Below are positions 53,620 through 62,066 of a stretch of 64,000 nt of DNA, in pieces. The notes beneath the pieces are model-generated. The model was not told the DNA's origin, made no database searches, and saw nothing but the letters and a program-made list of their open reading frames with translations. Source of the DNA: Cyanobacteriota bacterium (GTDB lineage Bacteria > Acidobacteriota > Vicinamibacteria > Vicinamibacterales > UBA2999); the NCBI GenBank assembly GCA_019752015.1, contig JAIEMQ010000044.1, forward strand, positions 205,647 through 269,646, given 5' to 3'. Numbering within the stretch: position 1 is the first letter of the stretch; every line of letters starts with the position of its first letter. Position numbers and translations under genes: made by a program.

Positions 53620-54000
53620 ATGACGCCCCTCCAGACCTCGGCCACCAGCAGCGTAATGCCGCGAGCCTTGATTATTGGCGCCGGTCCGGAAGCGCTCATG
53701 GGCATCGAGCCGATGCTCGGCGCCAATCGTTTCCGTGTCGATTTTCTCGAGAAGGATTCGACCCCGTATATCGCGATCCGCCAGCGGCGTCCCGATCTCG
53801 TCGTGCTGTGCTTCGCGCCGGATGATGATGAGGCGTGCCAGGTGCTGCAGATGCTGCAGCTCGATCCGGCGACCCGGCGGCTGCCGATCCTGACATACGT
53901 CAACGGCGAAGCCTACGCTATAATCCCGAGCCAGTGGGGGACGCGAACAAGCGGGATTCCGAGCGCGTCGAGTTCCTTGGAGCGCTGCACGGCGAGGTAA
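53620..54000 (+). CDS. Degenerate receiver-like protein
   Basis: A 126-residue protein with a CheY-like secondary-structure pattern: strand ALIIGAG, helix, strand VDFLEK, PDLVVLCFAPDDDEACQVLQML, and strand RLPILTYV. The phospho-acceptor Asp is replaced by Cys (VVLCF) and the N-terminal acidic pair by Gly/Ala, so it cannot be phosphorylated in the usual way. The conserved Thr is kept (ILTYV). The last 67 bp overlap the PilZ gene in another frame, implying coupling. ATG 53620 is chosen because GGAG lies 9 bp upstream; ATG 53611 abuts it. Confidence 0.75.
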   Translation: MTPLQTSATSSVMPRALIIGAGPEALMGIEPMLGANRFRVDFLEKDSTPYIAIRQRRPDLVVLCFAPDDDEACQVLQMLQLDPATRRLPILTYVNGEAYAIIPSQWGTRTSGIPSASSSLERCTAR

Positions 54001-54287
54001 TGGTGTTCCAGCCTGCTGGTATCCGCCAGATGAGTCATGGCGGAATGCAGGTCGAGACCACGTTCCCGCTGCAACTGGATTCCCTTCACGATTTCCGCCT
54101 GACGCTCGGCGACCGCTCGGTCGTCGTGAAAGGGCGCATTGCCCATTCGCGGATCAGCGACGTCGATCAGGACATCATCACCTATCGCACCGGCATCGAG
54201 TTCATCGAGCCGTCGGAGCGCGTCGCGGCCGCCATCCAGGTGTTCGTCGACGAGCTCGCCAGGAACAAGCAAAAAACCGAGAAATAA
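53934..54287 (+). CDS. PilZ-domain protein
   Basis: A 117-residue protein with a PilZ-like fold: ANKRDSERVEFLGALHGEVM (RxxxR-like N-terminal region), SHGGMQVETTFPLQ (similar to the D/NxSxxG strand, here S-H-G-G) and GIEFIEPSERVAAAIQVFVDEL at the end. PilZ proteins bind cyclic-di-GMP and control motility or polysaccharide output. Here the RxxxR motif is only partly matched (RDSER), so binding is uncertain. GTG 53934 is chosen as the first start with a natural length. It is coupled to the receiver-like gene upstream. Confidence 0.8.
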   Translation: MGDANKRDSERVEFLGALHGEVMVFQPAGIRQMSHGGMQVETTFPLQLDSLHDFRLTLGDRSVVVKGRIAHSRISDVDQDIITYRTGIEFIEPSERVAAAIQVFVDELARNKQKTEK

Positions 54288-54308
54288 TCTGTGGATCGTG
54301 AACTCTAA

Positions 54309-54713
54309 TCAGCGGCCGTTCAGGTGTTCGAGATAGTCGCCTGAGGTGATGCGCTCGGCGCGCCCGAGCGGCGCGTTGTAGAAATAGGTCCACGCCTGCT
54401 GGACGTGGCCGTCTTCGAGCGTCACATCCGCGAGCACGCGCGTGTAGAGACTGCGATCGGGCTCGGCGGGCCGGTAGCCTTCGATCTCGTCGAGGGCCGA
54501 CAAGACCGGCAAGGGCTCGTTCGTTTCATAGATCTCTCCCCACACTTTGCTGTCGTCTTCGGTCGGCACCGCCGCCGGATAGATGCCAAGGTCGAACAGC
54601 TTCGCGCGGATGCTGCCGCGTCCCTTGAATGTGAGTTGGGGGGTGACGCGCTGACGGCCCGGCCTGTTAAAGGGGGCCATCAGCGTGCCGTAGAAGAAAA
54701 CGTGGTCGCCCAC
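54309..54713 (-). CDS. AIG2-like gamma-glutamylcyclotransferase
   Basis: A 134-residue single-domain protein. VFFYGTLMAPFNRPGR is the substrate-binding signature of the GGCT/AIG2 family, and VLSALDEIEGYRP includes the catalytic-region Glu. LYTRVLADVTLEDG and AWTYFYN complete the fold. It probably cleaves gamma-glutamyl-amines or peptides to 5-oxoproline. It starts 10 bp after the stop of the unknown 336-residue gene, on the same strand. Confidence 0.9.
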   Translation of the reverse strand: MGDHVFFYGTLMAPFNRPGRQRVTPQLTFKGRGSIRAKLFDLGIYPAAVPTEDDSKVWGEIYETNEPLPVLSALDEIEGYRPAEPDRSLYTRVLADVTLEDGHVQQAWTYFYNAPLGRAERITSGDYLEHLNGR

Positions 54714-54723
54714 GCCAGTAATC

Positions 54724-55734
54724 TTACTGCCGGATTTGTCCCTGGCGGCCCTTGGCGACCGCTTCGAGCAGATCGATCATCTCGCTCGAAATCGCGAACG
54801 ACAGCGCGACGGTGTTGCCGTCTCCGGAAATCGCCAGCGAGTCGGCCAGCTGCTGCATGCCCGGCTTGTTGCCGGCCTGCATCTTCGCCATGGCGAGGAA
54901 GCCGCCCATCAGGTCCCGCAGGTTCTTCGCGGTCGCCTCGTCTTTCGCTTCCGCCTTGAACGTGCCGCTCACGCCGCCGTTGATGTGGCCGGCCGCCGAG
55001 AACCACGAAATCGCCGGCATCGCCGACGCAATCTCAGCGGGGATGCCCGCCTTGCTCGCGATCGCATCGAACTTGCCTACCGCCCACGCGTTGGCGTTCT
55101 CGATTTCGTTTACCAGCTTCATCATGTCGTTGTTCGACACGATGTTGCGGTTCGAGGCGCGCGCGTCGATGGCCGCCTTCACCGACTCGATGCTGCCGAA
55201 GCCGACGAGATCCGCTTCGAGGAAGCCCAACGCCATGTTGTCGGGCGTGGGATCGTTCAGGTCCGGATCCGCATGCGTGATCAGGCGCTTGCCCTGGTAT
55301 TCGGTCACCTGCGCGCCATGCTCGAGCGCGAGCGCTTCGAGACGCGACGCCTGGTAACGCGCGCGGGCGAGAATCAGGAAGGAGCCCGCTGGGTTGTTCG
55401 CCATGCCGTCCTTCGGCATCACCGCGGCGACGACCGAGTCCACATCCTGTTCGAGGTCGAGGCCGGTCTTCTCTTCGAACTCGTTCCTGGAATCCTGCGA
55501 CGGCTCGAGACTCTTGAACCGCTGGCGCAGATGGGAGTTCATCACGTCGCGCACGTTGGCGTAGGCCACGACGGCGGCATCGGCCGGAACATACTGAAGT
55601 TCGTCAGGACCGGCGGCGCTTGAAAACACCGAAACCGGCAGGCCCATGTATGAGGCGACAAGCCCGGTGCCCAGCCCAACGGCGAGGACCGTGCCCATGA
55701 TCGCCACGAAATACCGGGTCTTTCTGTTCGACAT
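54724..55734 (-). CDS. Membrane-anchored protein of unknown function
   Basis: A 336-residue protein with one N-terminal helix (YFVAIMGTVLAVGLGTGLVASY) and a periplasmic domain. Recognisable parts are DELQYVPADAAVVAYANVRDVMNSHLRQRF, GFLEADLVGFGSIESVKAAIDARAS and SLAISGDGNTVALSFAISSEMIDLLEAVAKG. The arrangement 'VPADAAVVAYANV...' is common in acidobacterial hypothetical proteins resembling DUF3352 but without known activity. GGAG lies about 8 bp before the ATG. It is encoded 127 bp downstream of the ABC export operon. Confidence 0.8.
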   Translation of the reverse strand: MSNRKTRYFVAIMGTVLAVGLGTGLVASYMGLPVSVFSSAAGPDELQYVPADAAVVAYANVRDVMNSHLRQRFKSLEPSQDSRNEFEEKTGLDLEQDVDSVVAAVMPKDGMANNPAGSFLILARARYQASRLEALALEHGAQVTEYQGKRLITHADPDLNDPTPDNMALGFLEADLVGFGSIESVKAAIDARASNRNIVSNNDMMKLVNEIENANAWAVGKFDAIASKAGIPAEIASAMPAISWFSAAGHINGGVSGTFKAEAKDEATAKNLRDLMGGFLAMAKMQAGNKPGMQQLADSLAISGDGNTVALSFAISSEMIDLLEAVAKGRQGQIRQ

Positions 55735-55811
55735 GCGGATCTCCCTGGGTGTTTATACGGGATTTACGAGCGGGAAGTTCACCCGTGTGTCCCTGCAACG
55801 CTTTCAGTATG

Positions 55812-55826
55812 CGGCCCTTCGGGCCG
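55812..55826 (-). repeat. GC-rich hairpin downstream of the ABC operon
   Basis: CGGCCC-TTC-GGGCCG, a 6-bp perfect stem with a UUC-type loop, between the permease stop and the next gene. There is no T-run, so it may stabilise the mRNA end rather than terminate. Confidence 0.4.
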
Positions 55827-55861
55827 AAGGCCGGCCTACGCCGCAGGCGCCCACGCGCGCC

Positions 55862-56686
55862 TTATTGTTCCAAAATGTATTCCTTGCGCTCGACGACCCG
55901 GGTCGCCAGATACAAAAAACCGCCTAAATACGCGAAAAGCCAGGCCAGGCAGACCCAGGCCGCGGGGTTCTCCCGGAACATGCCCTGGAGGACGCTGGTC
56001 ACCCCGTCCGAGGGCATCGCGTGCGGAACCAGGCCCGTCATGTAAAAGGCAATGGTGAACTGCTTGAGGGACCCCGGAATCGCGAGGGTAACCTGCTCCC
56101 AGCCGAACGCGAACACCAGGCCAATGACGAGCGGCCGCTTGAAGAACGCTCCGACGAAGGCGAAGACGCCCCCGTAGACCGCCAGGCCCAGGGCCAGCAG
56201 TCCGAGGTCCACCAGCAGGTTGCCGAACGTCGACGGCACCTGGGAGAACGGCACCAGCAGGAAGTACACGATCATCACCGAGGGGAGCACGACGAGGAAC
56301 GTGCAGGCGAGATACGCGAGGTACTTGCCGACCAGCACCGACCCGCGCGAGATGGGGCGCGTGAACAGGTAGGTGATCGTCTTGTCCTCGACCTCGTCGG
56401 CCATCAGCGCCGTGCCGTAGAACACGCCGAGCACCGGCACGATGAAGCGGAGGAACAGCATCCAGATCATCACGCCGAACACGCCAAAACCGCCGACGCG
56501 CTGGCCGTCGACGCGCAGCGCCGACATGCCGAACGACTCGATCACCCGCACGATGATCGCGAGCAGCACGGGCCCGCCGACGACGAGCGCCATGAAGATG
56601 GTGCGGCGCGACCACAACATTTCGCCGAGCGACAGATCGAACACCCGGCGCGACGCTTCGACGAACCCCATGCGGCGCGTGATCAT
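55862..56686 (-). CDS. ABC-2 type transporter permease
   Basis: A 274-residue inner-membrane protein with about six hydrophobic helices. Visible are GEMLWSRRTIFMALVVGGP, an ABC-2 motif region MADEVEDKTITYLFTRPISRGSVLVGKYLAYLACT, and the C-terminal ERKEYILEQ. It belongs to the ABC-2 export/multidrug or NatB-like group. The start overlaps the ATPase stop (ATGA). Fourth and last gene of the ATPase-permease-ATPase-permease operon. Confidence 0.88.
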   Translation of the reverse strand: MITRRMGFVEASRRVFDLSLGEMLWSRRTIFMALVVGGPVLLAIIVRVIESFGMSALRVDGQRVGGFGVFGVMIWMLFLRFIVPVLGVFYGTALMADEVEDKTITYLFTRPISRGSVLVGKYLAYLACTFLVVLPSVMIVYFLLVPFSQVPSTFGNLLVDLGLLALGLAVYGGVFAFVGAFFKRPLVIGLVFAFGWEQVTLAIPGSLKQFTIAFYMTGLVPHAMPSDGVTSVLQGMFRENPAAWVCLAWLFAYLGGFLYLATRVVERKEYILEQ

Positions 56687-57663
56687 TGCTTCACCAGATA
56701 CTTGAAGACGGCCTGCAGGTTGTCGTCGGGCGACTGGACTTCGTCGATCACGCCGGCTTCGCCCGATGCGGCAAGCTCCGTCAAGCGCGCGTAGAAACTG
56801 TCCGGGCGCGCCGTCTCGATCACCACGGCGCCGGTCTCGAGCTTCAGGCTCAGCACATCGTCTTCGGCGAGGAAGCGCCGCGCCAGCGCGCGCGGATCGG
56901 CGCCGCGCACATACACGGTGTGCGGATGCGTGTCGATCAGCTCGCGGATCTGGTGAACGTTGCCTTCGGCGACAATGCGGCCGTTGTTGATCAGGAGGAT
57001 GTTCGACGTCATCGACTCGATCTCGTGCAGGATGTGGCTCGAGACGATGATGTGCTTGCCGGCGCGCGCCCAGTCCTTGATCAGGCGAATCGTCTTGCGC
57101 CGCATCAGCGGGTCCATGCCGGTCAGCGGCTCGTCGAGGATCAGCAGCTCGGGATCGTGCACGAGCGCCTGCGCCATCTTGACGCGCTGCCGCATGCCCT
57201 TGCTGTAGGCGCCGATCTTCTTGTCGGCCGCAAACATCAGGTCGACGCGATCGAGGGCGCGCTTCGCCGCGGCATCGGCGTCGCTGTCGCTCAGGCCGTT
57301 CAACCGGACCAGCGCCGTCACCCATTCGAGGCCGGTCATCCGATCGTAGAACGCGTCCTGCTCGGGACAGAATCCAATGCGGTCATAGACGGCGGGGTTG
57401 CCCCAGATCGGCTCGCCGAGCACGCGAATCCTGCCCTGGCTCGGCTTGAGCTGACCGGTCATCAACTTCATGAACGTCGACTTGCCGGCGCCATTGGGTC
57501 CGAGCAGACCGGTGATACCCGGCGGAATCGAGACGGTCACGTTGTTGAGACCGCTGACCTGTCCGTACCACTTCGACACGCCCTCGGCGTAAACGAGCGA
57601 ATTGGCGGCTCCCGGCTCCCCTCCGGTTCCCGGCTCCCGGCTCACGGCTCCCGGCATGGTCAT
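56683..57663 (-). CDS. ABC transporter ATP-binding protein
   Basis: A 326-residue ATPase: Walker A GLLGPNGAGKSTFMKLM, Q-loop CPEQDAFYDRMT, signature YSKGMRQRVKMAQAL, Walker B LLILDEPLTGMDP and H-loop SSHILHE. A C-terminal region of about 90 residues follows the nucleotide-binding domain, as in NatA/CcmA-type exporters. Pairs with the downstream permease. The N-terminal 20 residues (VSREPGTGGEPGAANS) are encoded by a 7-bp repeat tract and are Gly/Pro-rich; the conserved protein begins at LVYAEGVSKWYG. ATG 57663 overlaps the upstream permease stop. Confidence 0.93.
   Translation of the reverse strand: MTMPGAVSREPGTGGEPGAANSLVYAEGVSKWYGQVSGLNNVTVSIPPGITGLLGPNGAGKSTFMKLMTGQLKPSQGRIRVLGEPIWGNPAVYDRIGFCPEQDAFYDRMTGLEWVTALVRLNGLSDSDADAAAKRALDRVDLMFAADKKIGAYSKGMRQRVKMAQALVHDPELLILDEPLTGMDPLMRRKTIRLIKDWARAGKHIIVSSHILHEIESMTSNILLINNGRIVAEGNVHQIRELIDTHPHTVYVRGADPRALARRFLAEDDVLSLKLETGAVVIETARPDSFYARLTELAASGEAGVIDEVQSPDDNLQAVFKYLVKQ
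57607..57652 (-). repeat. 7-bp repeat inside the ATPase 5' end
   Basis: Six units of GGGAGCC (variants GTGAGCC, GGGAACC) in the sense direction, with one 4-bp interruption. The tract begins 5 bp after the ATG CCG and encodes the variable N-terminus of the ATPase. Unlike other examples it lies after, not before, the start codon, unless translation starts further downstream. Confidence 0.88.
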
Positions 57664-58499
57664 GTGACGATCTCCACGCCGCGCACGCGGCGCGTGAGAA
57701 TCCAGATCGATCCGGTGATCATGACGAGCACCGCAACCGCCGCGACCGCGGACGAGACCTGGTAGCGCGGTTCCAGCCGGAAGATGATGTCGCCAAGTTG
57801 CTGCAGCGACGCGCTCGGCGACAGCCACGCGAAACGGCTCGAGCCGGTGATGCCGCGCAGCGCGTTGAAGAGCGCGGTGGTGAAGAAGAACAGCCCCGCA
57901 TACATCACGGCCACGAACCGGCTGCTCTTCGACAACGACGACAAGGCCAGCATCGTCGTCGCGGCGAGCAGGACTTCGGCCAGTGAGAACAGCGTGATCG
58001 CCGGCAGCAGGTAGAGGTTGTTGCGAATGAATTCGAAGCTGCCCGCGAACGCCGCCTGCGTGAGCAGCAGCGCCATGGCCGGCAGGAACGTGACGCCGAC
58101 GAGGAAGATGAACAGGATCGCCAGCTTGCCGGCGATGTATTCATAGTTCGTCATCGGCTTCGAGAGGTACAACTGCATCGCGTTGGCGCGGCGATCGTTG
58201 GCGATCAGACCGGCGCCGACGTAGATGGTGATGAAGAACACGACCAGACCCTGCTGATCGAGAAACTCGCGGAACGTTTCGCCCTTGGGCGCGAGGAACG
58301 ACGCCTGGGTAAAGACCTGCGACACGTAGATCTGGACCGCGCGGATCAAGTAGCCGCCCCAGCCGAAAATCATCATGCCGATGAAGATGCGCTTGGTGAC
58401 CACCGTCATCACGCCGGCGCGCGTCATCACCTGCCAGGACTTGCCGATCGCGGCGCGGGTGCCGAGGTAGCGGCGATACCCCTGGTCATGAATCGGCAT
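57660..58499 (-). CDS. ABC transporter permease (ABC-2 type)
   Basis: A 279-residue membrane protein with about six hydrophobic helices (IFIGMMIFGWGGYLI, VVFFITIYVGAGLIANDRRA, AILFIFLVGVTFLPAMALLL, FVAVMYAGLFFFTTALFNAL). The segment NDRRANAMQLYLSKPMTNYEYIAGKLA is the conserved ABC-2 coupling region. The start follows the upstream ATPase stop by 3 bp and its stop overlaps the next ATPase. Paired with the ATPase at 58503-59483. Confidence 0.87.
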   Translation of the reverse strand: MPIHDQGYRRYLGTRAAIGKSWQVMTRAGVMTVVTKRIFIGMMIFGWGGYLIRAVQIYVSQVFTQASFLAPKGETFREFLDQQGLVVFFITIYVGAGLIANDRRANAMQLYLSKPMTNYEYIAGKLAILFIFLVGVTFLPAMALLLTQAAFAGSFEFIRNNLYLLPAITLFSLAEVLLAATTMLALSSLSKSSRFVAVMYAGLFFFTTALFNALRGITGSSRFAWLSPSASLQQLGDIIFRLEPRYQVSSAVAAVAVLVMITGSIWILTRRVRGVEIVT

Positions 58500-58502
58500 C
58501 GC

Positions 58503-59483
58503 TTACTTCTCCCCCACTGCTCGCGCGAAGACGTCTTCGAGCGTCGGCACGCTCGGACGCAGGTGCCGCACCTGCACCCGCTCGCGCGCCGCCAGCGCGA
58601 ACAGCGCCTTGGTGCCATCGTCAGAAGTGCCGGGCACGAACACGCGCATCACGTCCTCATCGGTGTCATGCACGTCGTAGCCCGCGGCCTTCAGCACTTC
58701 GATGAACTGTTGCTGGTCGCCCTTGACGCGCATTTCGTAGACGCGGCCGCCCTGCCCCTTCAACGCATCGATCGGCCCGTAGGTCGCGACCGTGCCTTTG
58801 TCCATCACGACGACGTGGTCGCAGGTGTATTCGACGTCGGGCAGCAGATGCGACGAGAGGATCAGGTTGACGTTCTTCTGATGCGCGAGATCGTGAATCA
58901 ATTCGAGCATCTCGTCGCGGCCCTTCGGATCCATGCCGTTGGTCGGCTCGTCGAGAAACAACAAATCCGGATCGTGGACGATCGCCTGCGCCAGCTTGAT
59001 GCGCTGCTTCATGCCCGTCGAATACGTTTCAATGTTCCGATAGCGCGCTTCGCCGAGGCCGACGTAGTAGAGCACCTCGTGGGCGCGCTGCATGGCGTCC
59101 ACGGCCGGCAGTCCCGACAGCTGTCCGCAGTACGCCACGAACGACACCGCGTTCATGCCCGGAATGTGCGCGTCGCTCTCCGGCATGTAGCCGATGCGCT
59201 CGCGAATCTCGAGCGCCGACGTCGCGACGTCGAGGTCGAGCACTTTCATCGAGCCGCGCTCGGGCACGAGGAAACCCAGCAGGGACTTGAGCAGCGTGCT
59301 CTTGCCGGCGCCGTTCGGACCGAGCAGGCCGACGGCTCCCGCCGGGAACACCGCCGTGATGTCCTTGAGCGCCTGGTTCTTGCCGTAGCGGACGCTCAGG
59401 GCATCGGCCTTCACGACCGGGCCGGCGAACCTGGCGGGCGAAGCCTGGTCCTGAACGTCGGGATTCGGGGAAATGTCGGGCAT
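58503..59483 (-). CDS. ABC transporter ATP-binding protein
   Basis: A 326-residue ATPase and first gene of the operon. Walker A GLLGPNGAGKSTLLKSLLG, signature YSTGMKQRIKLAQAI, Walker B LLFLDEPTNGMDPKG and H-loop SSHLLPD. A C-terminal extension ends TLEDVFARAVGEK, the usual C-terminus of NatA-like subunits. The four genes encode two related exporters that could act separately or as a mixed complex. Substrate unknown. Confidence 0.93.
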   Translation of the reverse strand: MPDISPNPDVQDQASPARFAGPVVKADALSVRYGKNQALKDITAVFPAGAVGLLGPNGAGKSTLLKSLLGFLVPERGSMKVLDLDVATSALEIRERIGYMPESDAHIPGMNAVSFVAYCGQLSGLPAVDAMQRAHEVLYYVGLGEARYRNIETYSTGMKQRIKLAQAIVHDPDLLFLDEPTNGMDPKGRDEMLELIHDLAHQKNVNLILSSHLLPDVEYTCDHVVVMDKGTVATYGPIDALKGQGGRVYEMRVKGDQQQFIEVLKAAGYDVHDTDEDVMRVFVPGTSDDGTKALFALAARERVQVRHLRPSVPTLEDVFARAVGEK

Positions 59484-59517
59484 CGGGCGCGGCTAGGAGT
59501 GTATACGCGGTAACGCG

Positions 59518-60090
59518 CTACAGCGTTCCCCGTAAACCAAGTGAATCCGCCTGTAACCGCATGAAACCAATCACGTTGGTGACGTGCTCTTCGAGCGGCA
59601 GACCCATCAGCTCGGCGCCGCGGATCAGATGATCGCGCGGCACCTGGCGCGCGAACGCCTTGTCTTTCATTCTCTTGATCACGGATTTTGCCTCGAGATC
59701 GAGGACGCTCTTGCTCGGCCGTACCAGCGAGGCCGCCGTCACGAAGCCGGCGAGCTCATCGCAGGCAACGAGCGCCTTTTCCACCGGCGACTCGGGCTGG
59801 ATGCCGGTGATCTCGGACGCATGCGACAGGATGGCGCGCATCACCCACTCCGGATAGCCGAGCGATCGCAGGTGCTCACAGCCCTTGTTCGGGTGATCGC
59901 CGAGCGTCGGATAGCGCTCGTAATCGAAGTCGTGAAGCAGGGCGACCACGCCCCACTCTTCCTCGTTCGCGCCCTGCTGGCGCGCGTAGCCCCGCACCGC
60001 GGCTTCAACGGCAAGCGCGTGCTTGCGGAGGCTTTCACTCTGGGTCCATTCCGTCAGCAGTTGCCACGCTGCCTCCCTGCTCACTTGCAT
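59518..60090 (-). CDS. HD-superfamily hydrolase
   Basis: A 190-residue HD-domain protein. Metal ligands appear as H in LRKHALAVEAAVRGYA, HD in VALLHDFDYERYP, H in GDHPNKGCEHLR and D in VACDELAGF. Such proteins hydrolyse phosphates of nucleotides or related molecules. The ATG at 60090 is used. TTG 60105 is also in frame and is reached directly from the period-8 repeat upstream, which begins inside the NUDIX gene. Last gene of the mtnA-tsaD-yjbQ-NUDIX-HD run. Confidence 0.88.
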   Translation of the reverse strand: MQVSREAAWQLLTEWTQSESLRKHALAVEAAVRGYARQQGANEEEWGVVALLHDFDYERYPTLGDHPNKGCEHLRSLGYPEWVMRAILSHASEITGIQPESPVEKALVACDELAGFVTAASLVRPSKSVLDLEAKSVIKRMKDKAFARQVPRDHLIRGAELMGLPLEEHVTNVIGFMRLQADSLGLRGTL

Positions 60091-60102
60091 GGCGAGATCA
60101 TA

Positions 60103-60134
60103 CAAGACCTCAGGACCTCACGACCTCCAGACCT
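60103..60134 (-). repeat. Four 8-bp units across the NUDIX stop and HD leader
   Basis: In the sense direction AGGTCTGG, AGGTCGTG, AGGTCCTG, AGGTCTTG. The NUDIX stop (TGA at 60112-60110) lies within unit three, so its last residues (LEVVRS) are repeat-encoded. The tract ends at the TTG or 13 bp before the ATG of the HD gene. Every unit contains an AGG. Confidence 0.9.
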
Positions 60135-60541
60135 CTGAGAATCACCGCCTTCGCCTGCGCGTTAACGCGGTAACCGTCGATCTCTCCGGCAGCGACCCAC
60201 GCCACGCCGTCAGCGTCGGAGCCTGGCACCGCTTCACCGCGGTGAGACCAGCACACGAAATCGACGATCACGAAGTGATAGCGGATTTTCCCGGCATCGT
60301 CGCGATGCACGCGATCGAACGTCTCGATCACCGGACCGACCTCGATCTCGAGGCTGGTTTCCTCCTTGATCTCGCGGCGCACCGCGTCCTGCAGCGATTC
60401 GCCGAGCTCGAGCAGGCCGCCGGGCAGCGACCACTCCCCCTTGCGCGGCTCGTGCGCCCGCTTGACGATCAGCGCCTTGCCGTCGCGCACCACGACGGCG
60501 CCGACGCCGACCACCGGATGATCCGGGTACTCGCGGGCCAA
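60110..60541 (-). CDS. NUDIX hydrolase
   Basis: A 143-residue nucleoside-diphosphate-X hydrolase. The Nudix box (G-x5-E-x7-REUXEEXGU) is present as GGLLELGESLQDAVRREIKE followed by ETSLEI. Substrate unknown; general house-cleaning or nucleotide-sugar type. Start is TTG 60541 with GGAG 5 bp upstream; the gene starts next to the yjbQ stop. The C-terminus is encoded by an 8-bp repeat. Confidence 0.92.
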   Translation of the reverse strand: MAREYPDHPVVGVGAVVVRDGKALIVKRAHEPRKGEWSLPGGLLELGESLQDAVRREIKEETSLEIEVGPVIETFDRVHRDDAGKIRYHFVIVDFVCWSHRGEAVPGSDADGVAWVAAGEIDGYRVNAQAKAVILRGLEVVRS

Positions 60542-60964
60542 CTATTCTCCGATCACCTTGATCAAGACGCGTTTGTTTCGCTTGCCGTCGAACTCCCCAT
60601 AGAAAATCTGTTCCCACGGGCCGAAGTCGAGTTGGCCCCTGGTGATCGCGACGACGACTTCACGGCCCATGATCTGGCGTTTCATGTGCGCATCCGCGTT
60701 GTCCTCGCCGGTGCGATTGTGCGCGTAGCGCTCCGGCGACGCATCAAACGGCGCCAGGGCCTCGAGCCACTTCGCGTAATCCTTGTGAAGGCCGCTCTCG
60801 TCGTCGTTGATGAACACGGACGCGGTGATGTGCATCGCGTTGACGAGCACCATGCCTTCTTTGACGCCGCTCTTTCGCACCGCCGCATCGACCTTCGGCG
60901 TGATGTTTTCGAAACCAACGCGCGAGGGAATGTTAAACGTTAGGTATTCAGTGTGAGATTTCAT
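60542..60964 (-). CDS. yjbQ: YjbQ/UPF0047 family protein
   Basis: A 140-residue protein of the YjbQ family. Conserved features are [20 protein letters not shown] (His in the motif) and [17 protein letters not shown] (another His) and [15 protein letters not shown]. The E. coli member has weak thiamine-phosphate-synthase activity; the real role is unsettled. It starts at ATG 60964 after an 8-bp repeat tract following tsaD. Confidence 0.93.
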   Translation of the reverse strand: MKSHTEYLTFNIPSRVGFENITPKVDAAVRKSGVKEGMVLVNAMHITASVFINDDESGLHKDYAKWLEALAPFDASPERYAHNRTGEDNADAHMKRQIMGREVVVAITRGQLDFGPWEQIFYGEFDGKRNKRVLIKVIGE

Positions 60965-60974
60965 AACAAAGAAG

Positions 60975-61006
60975 GATCCGTGTTTCCGTGATTCCGTGTT
61001 TCCGTG
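60975..61006 (-). repeat. Four 8-bp units between tsaD and yjbQ
   Basis: In the sense direction CACGGAAA, CACGGAAT, CACGGAAA, CACGGATC, followed by CTTCTTTGTT and the yjbQ ATG. The tract begins 7 bp after the tsaD stop. It contains GGA cores but no long Shine-Dalgarno match. Confidence 0.9.
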
Positions 61007-61013
61007 AGCGTTG

Positions 61014-62066
61014 TTAGAGAGCCAAAGCCGCTACAGCGTTGAGATCTGCCGGCGCAATGCGCCCTGCTCTCAGCTGCCGGATACCTGCCGCCGCGATCAT
61101 CGCGGCGTTGTCGGTCGAGAGCGACAGTCGCGGAATATAAACGGGAATCTCGCTGCGCTGCGCTTTCGCGAGCGCCTCGGAGCGCAGCCGCGAGTTCGCC
61201 GAGACGCCGCCGGCGATACCAATGGACTTCGCGCCGTGCCAGCGTGCCGCGGCAAACGCGCGCTCGATCAGCGTCTCGACGACACGGCGCTGAAAGCTCG
61301 CCGCAAGATCCACGATTTCCTGGTGCGGCAATTGTTCGACACCAAGCTCCGCCTGCCGCTGACGCACGTGCCGCAACACCGCGGTCTTCAATCCGCTGAA
61401 GCTGAAATCGAAACGGCCGTCGCGCTCGGGCGCGTTGCGATCCGGATTGGTCAGCCGCGTGCCCGGCCATCGAATCGCGGTCTCGTTGCCGTCCTTCGCC
61501 AGTCGGTCGATGATCGGCCCGCCCGGGTAGCCGAGTGACAGCAGCTTGGCGACCTTGTCGTACGCTTCACCCGCCGCATCGTCGCGAGTTCGGCCGAGCA
61601 ATTCGTATTCACCTTCGCGCTTCACGAGATACAGGCTGGTGTGCCCGCCCGACACGACCAGGACGATCGCCGGCAGCGCAATTGGTCCGTGCTCGAGCCA
61701 GATTGATTCGATGTGCCCGGCCAGGTGGTTGACCGCGACGAGCGGTTTGTTCAACGACCACGCTGCGGCCTTCGCGAACGACACCCCGACCAGAAGCGAT
61801 CCGACCAGACCCGGCCCCTGGGTGACCGCGAGCGCGTCGACGCCGCGCCAACCCGCGCCGCCGTCGGCGAGCGCGCGCTCGACTACGCCGCAGATGTCGC
61901 GAACGTGCTGACGTGACGCGAGCTCGGGAACCACACCGCCCCACTCGCGATGAATCTCGACTTGTGACGCGACGATATTCGAGCGAATCGACCATCGATG
62001 GCCGTTGTCCTCGACAACGGCCGCCGCGGTTTCATCGCACGAGGTCTCGATCCCAAGTACCAGCAT
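61014..62066 (-). CDS. tsaD: tRNA N6-adenosine threonylcarbamoyltransferase
   Basis: Catalytic subunit of the t6A37 tRNA modification complex. 350 residues. The ASKHA-fold motifs are [15 protein letters not shown], metal-binding [13 protein letters not shown] (the paired histidines), [11 protein letters not shown] and [27 protein letters not shown] closes it. The start at ATG 62066 lies 35 bp inside the mtnA gene in another frame, as tsaD starts LVLGIETS. The partners TsaB and TsaE are not in the window. Confidence 0.96.
   Translation of the reverse strand: MLVLGIETSCDETAAAVVEDNGHRWSIRSNIVASQVEIHREWGGVVPELASRQHVRDICGVVERALADGGAGWRGVDALAVTQGPGLVGSLLVGVSFAKAAAWSLNKPLVAVNHLAGHIESIWLEHGPIALPAIVLVVSGGHTSLYLVKREGEYELLGRTRDDAAGEAYDKVAKLLSLGYPGGPIIDRLAKDGNETAIRWPGTRLTNPDRNAPERDGRFDFSFSGLKTAVLRHVRQRQAELGVEQLPHQEIVDLAASFQRRVVETLIERAFAAARWHGAKSIGIAGGVSANSRLRSEALAKAQRSEIPVYIPRLSLSTDNAAMIAAAGIRQLRAGRIAPADLNAVAALAL

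Noticed and set aside
53925..53940. TATAAT sequence before the PilZ gene
   Set aside because: It lies inside the receiver-like coding region and no -35 element is suitably spaced; taken as chance.
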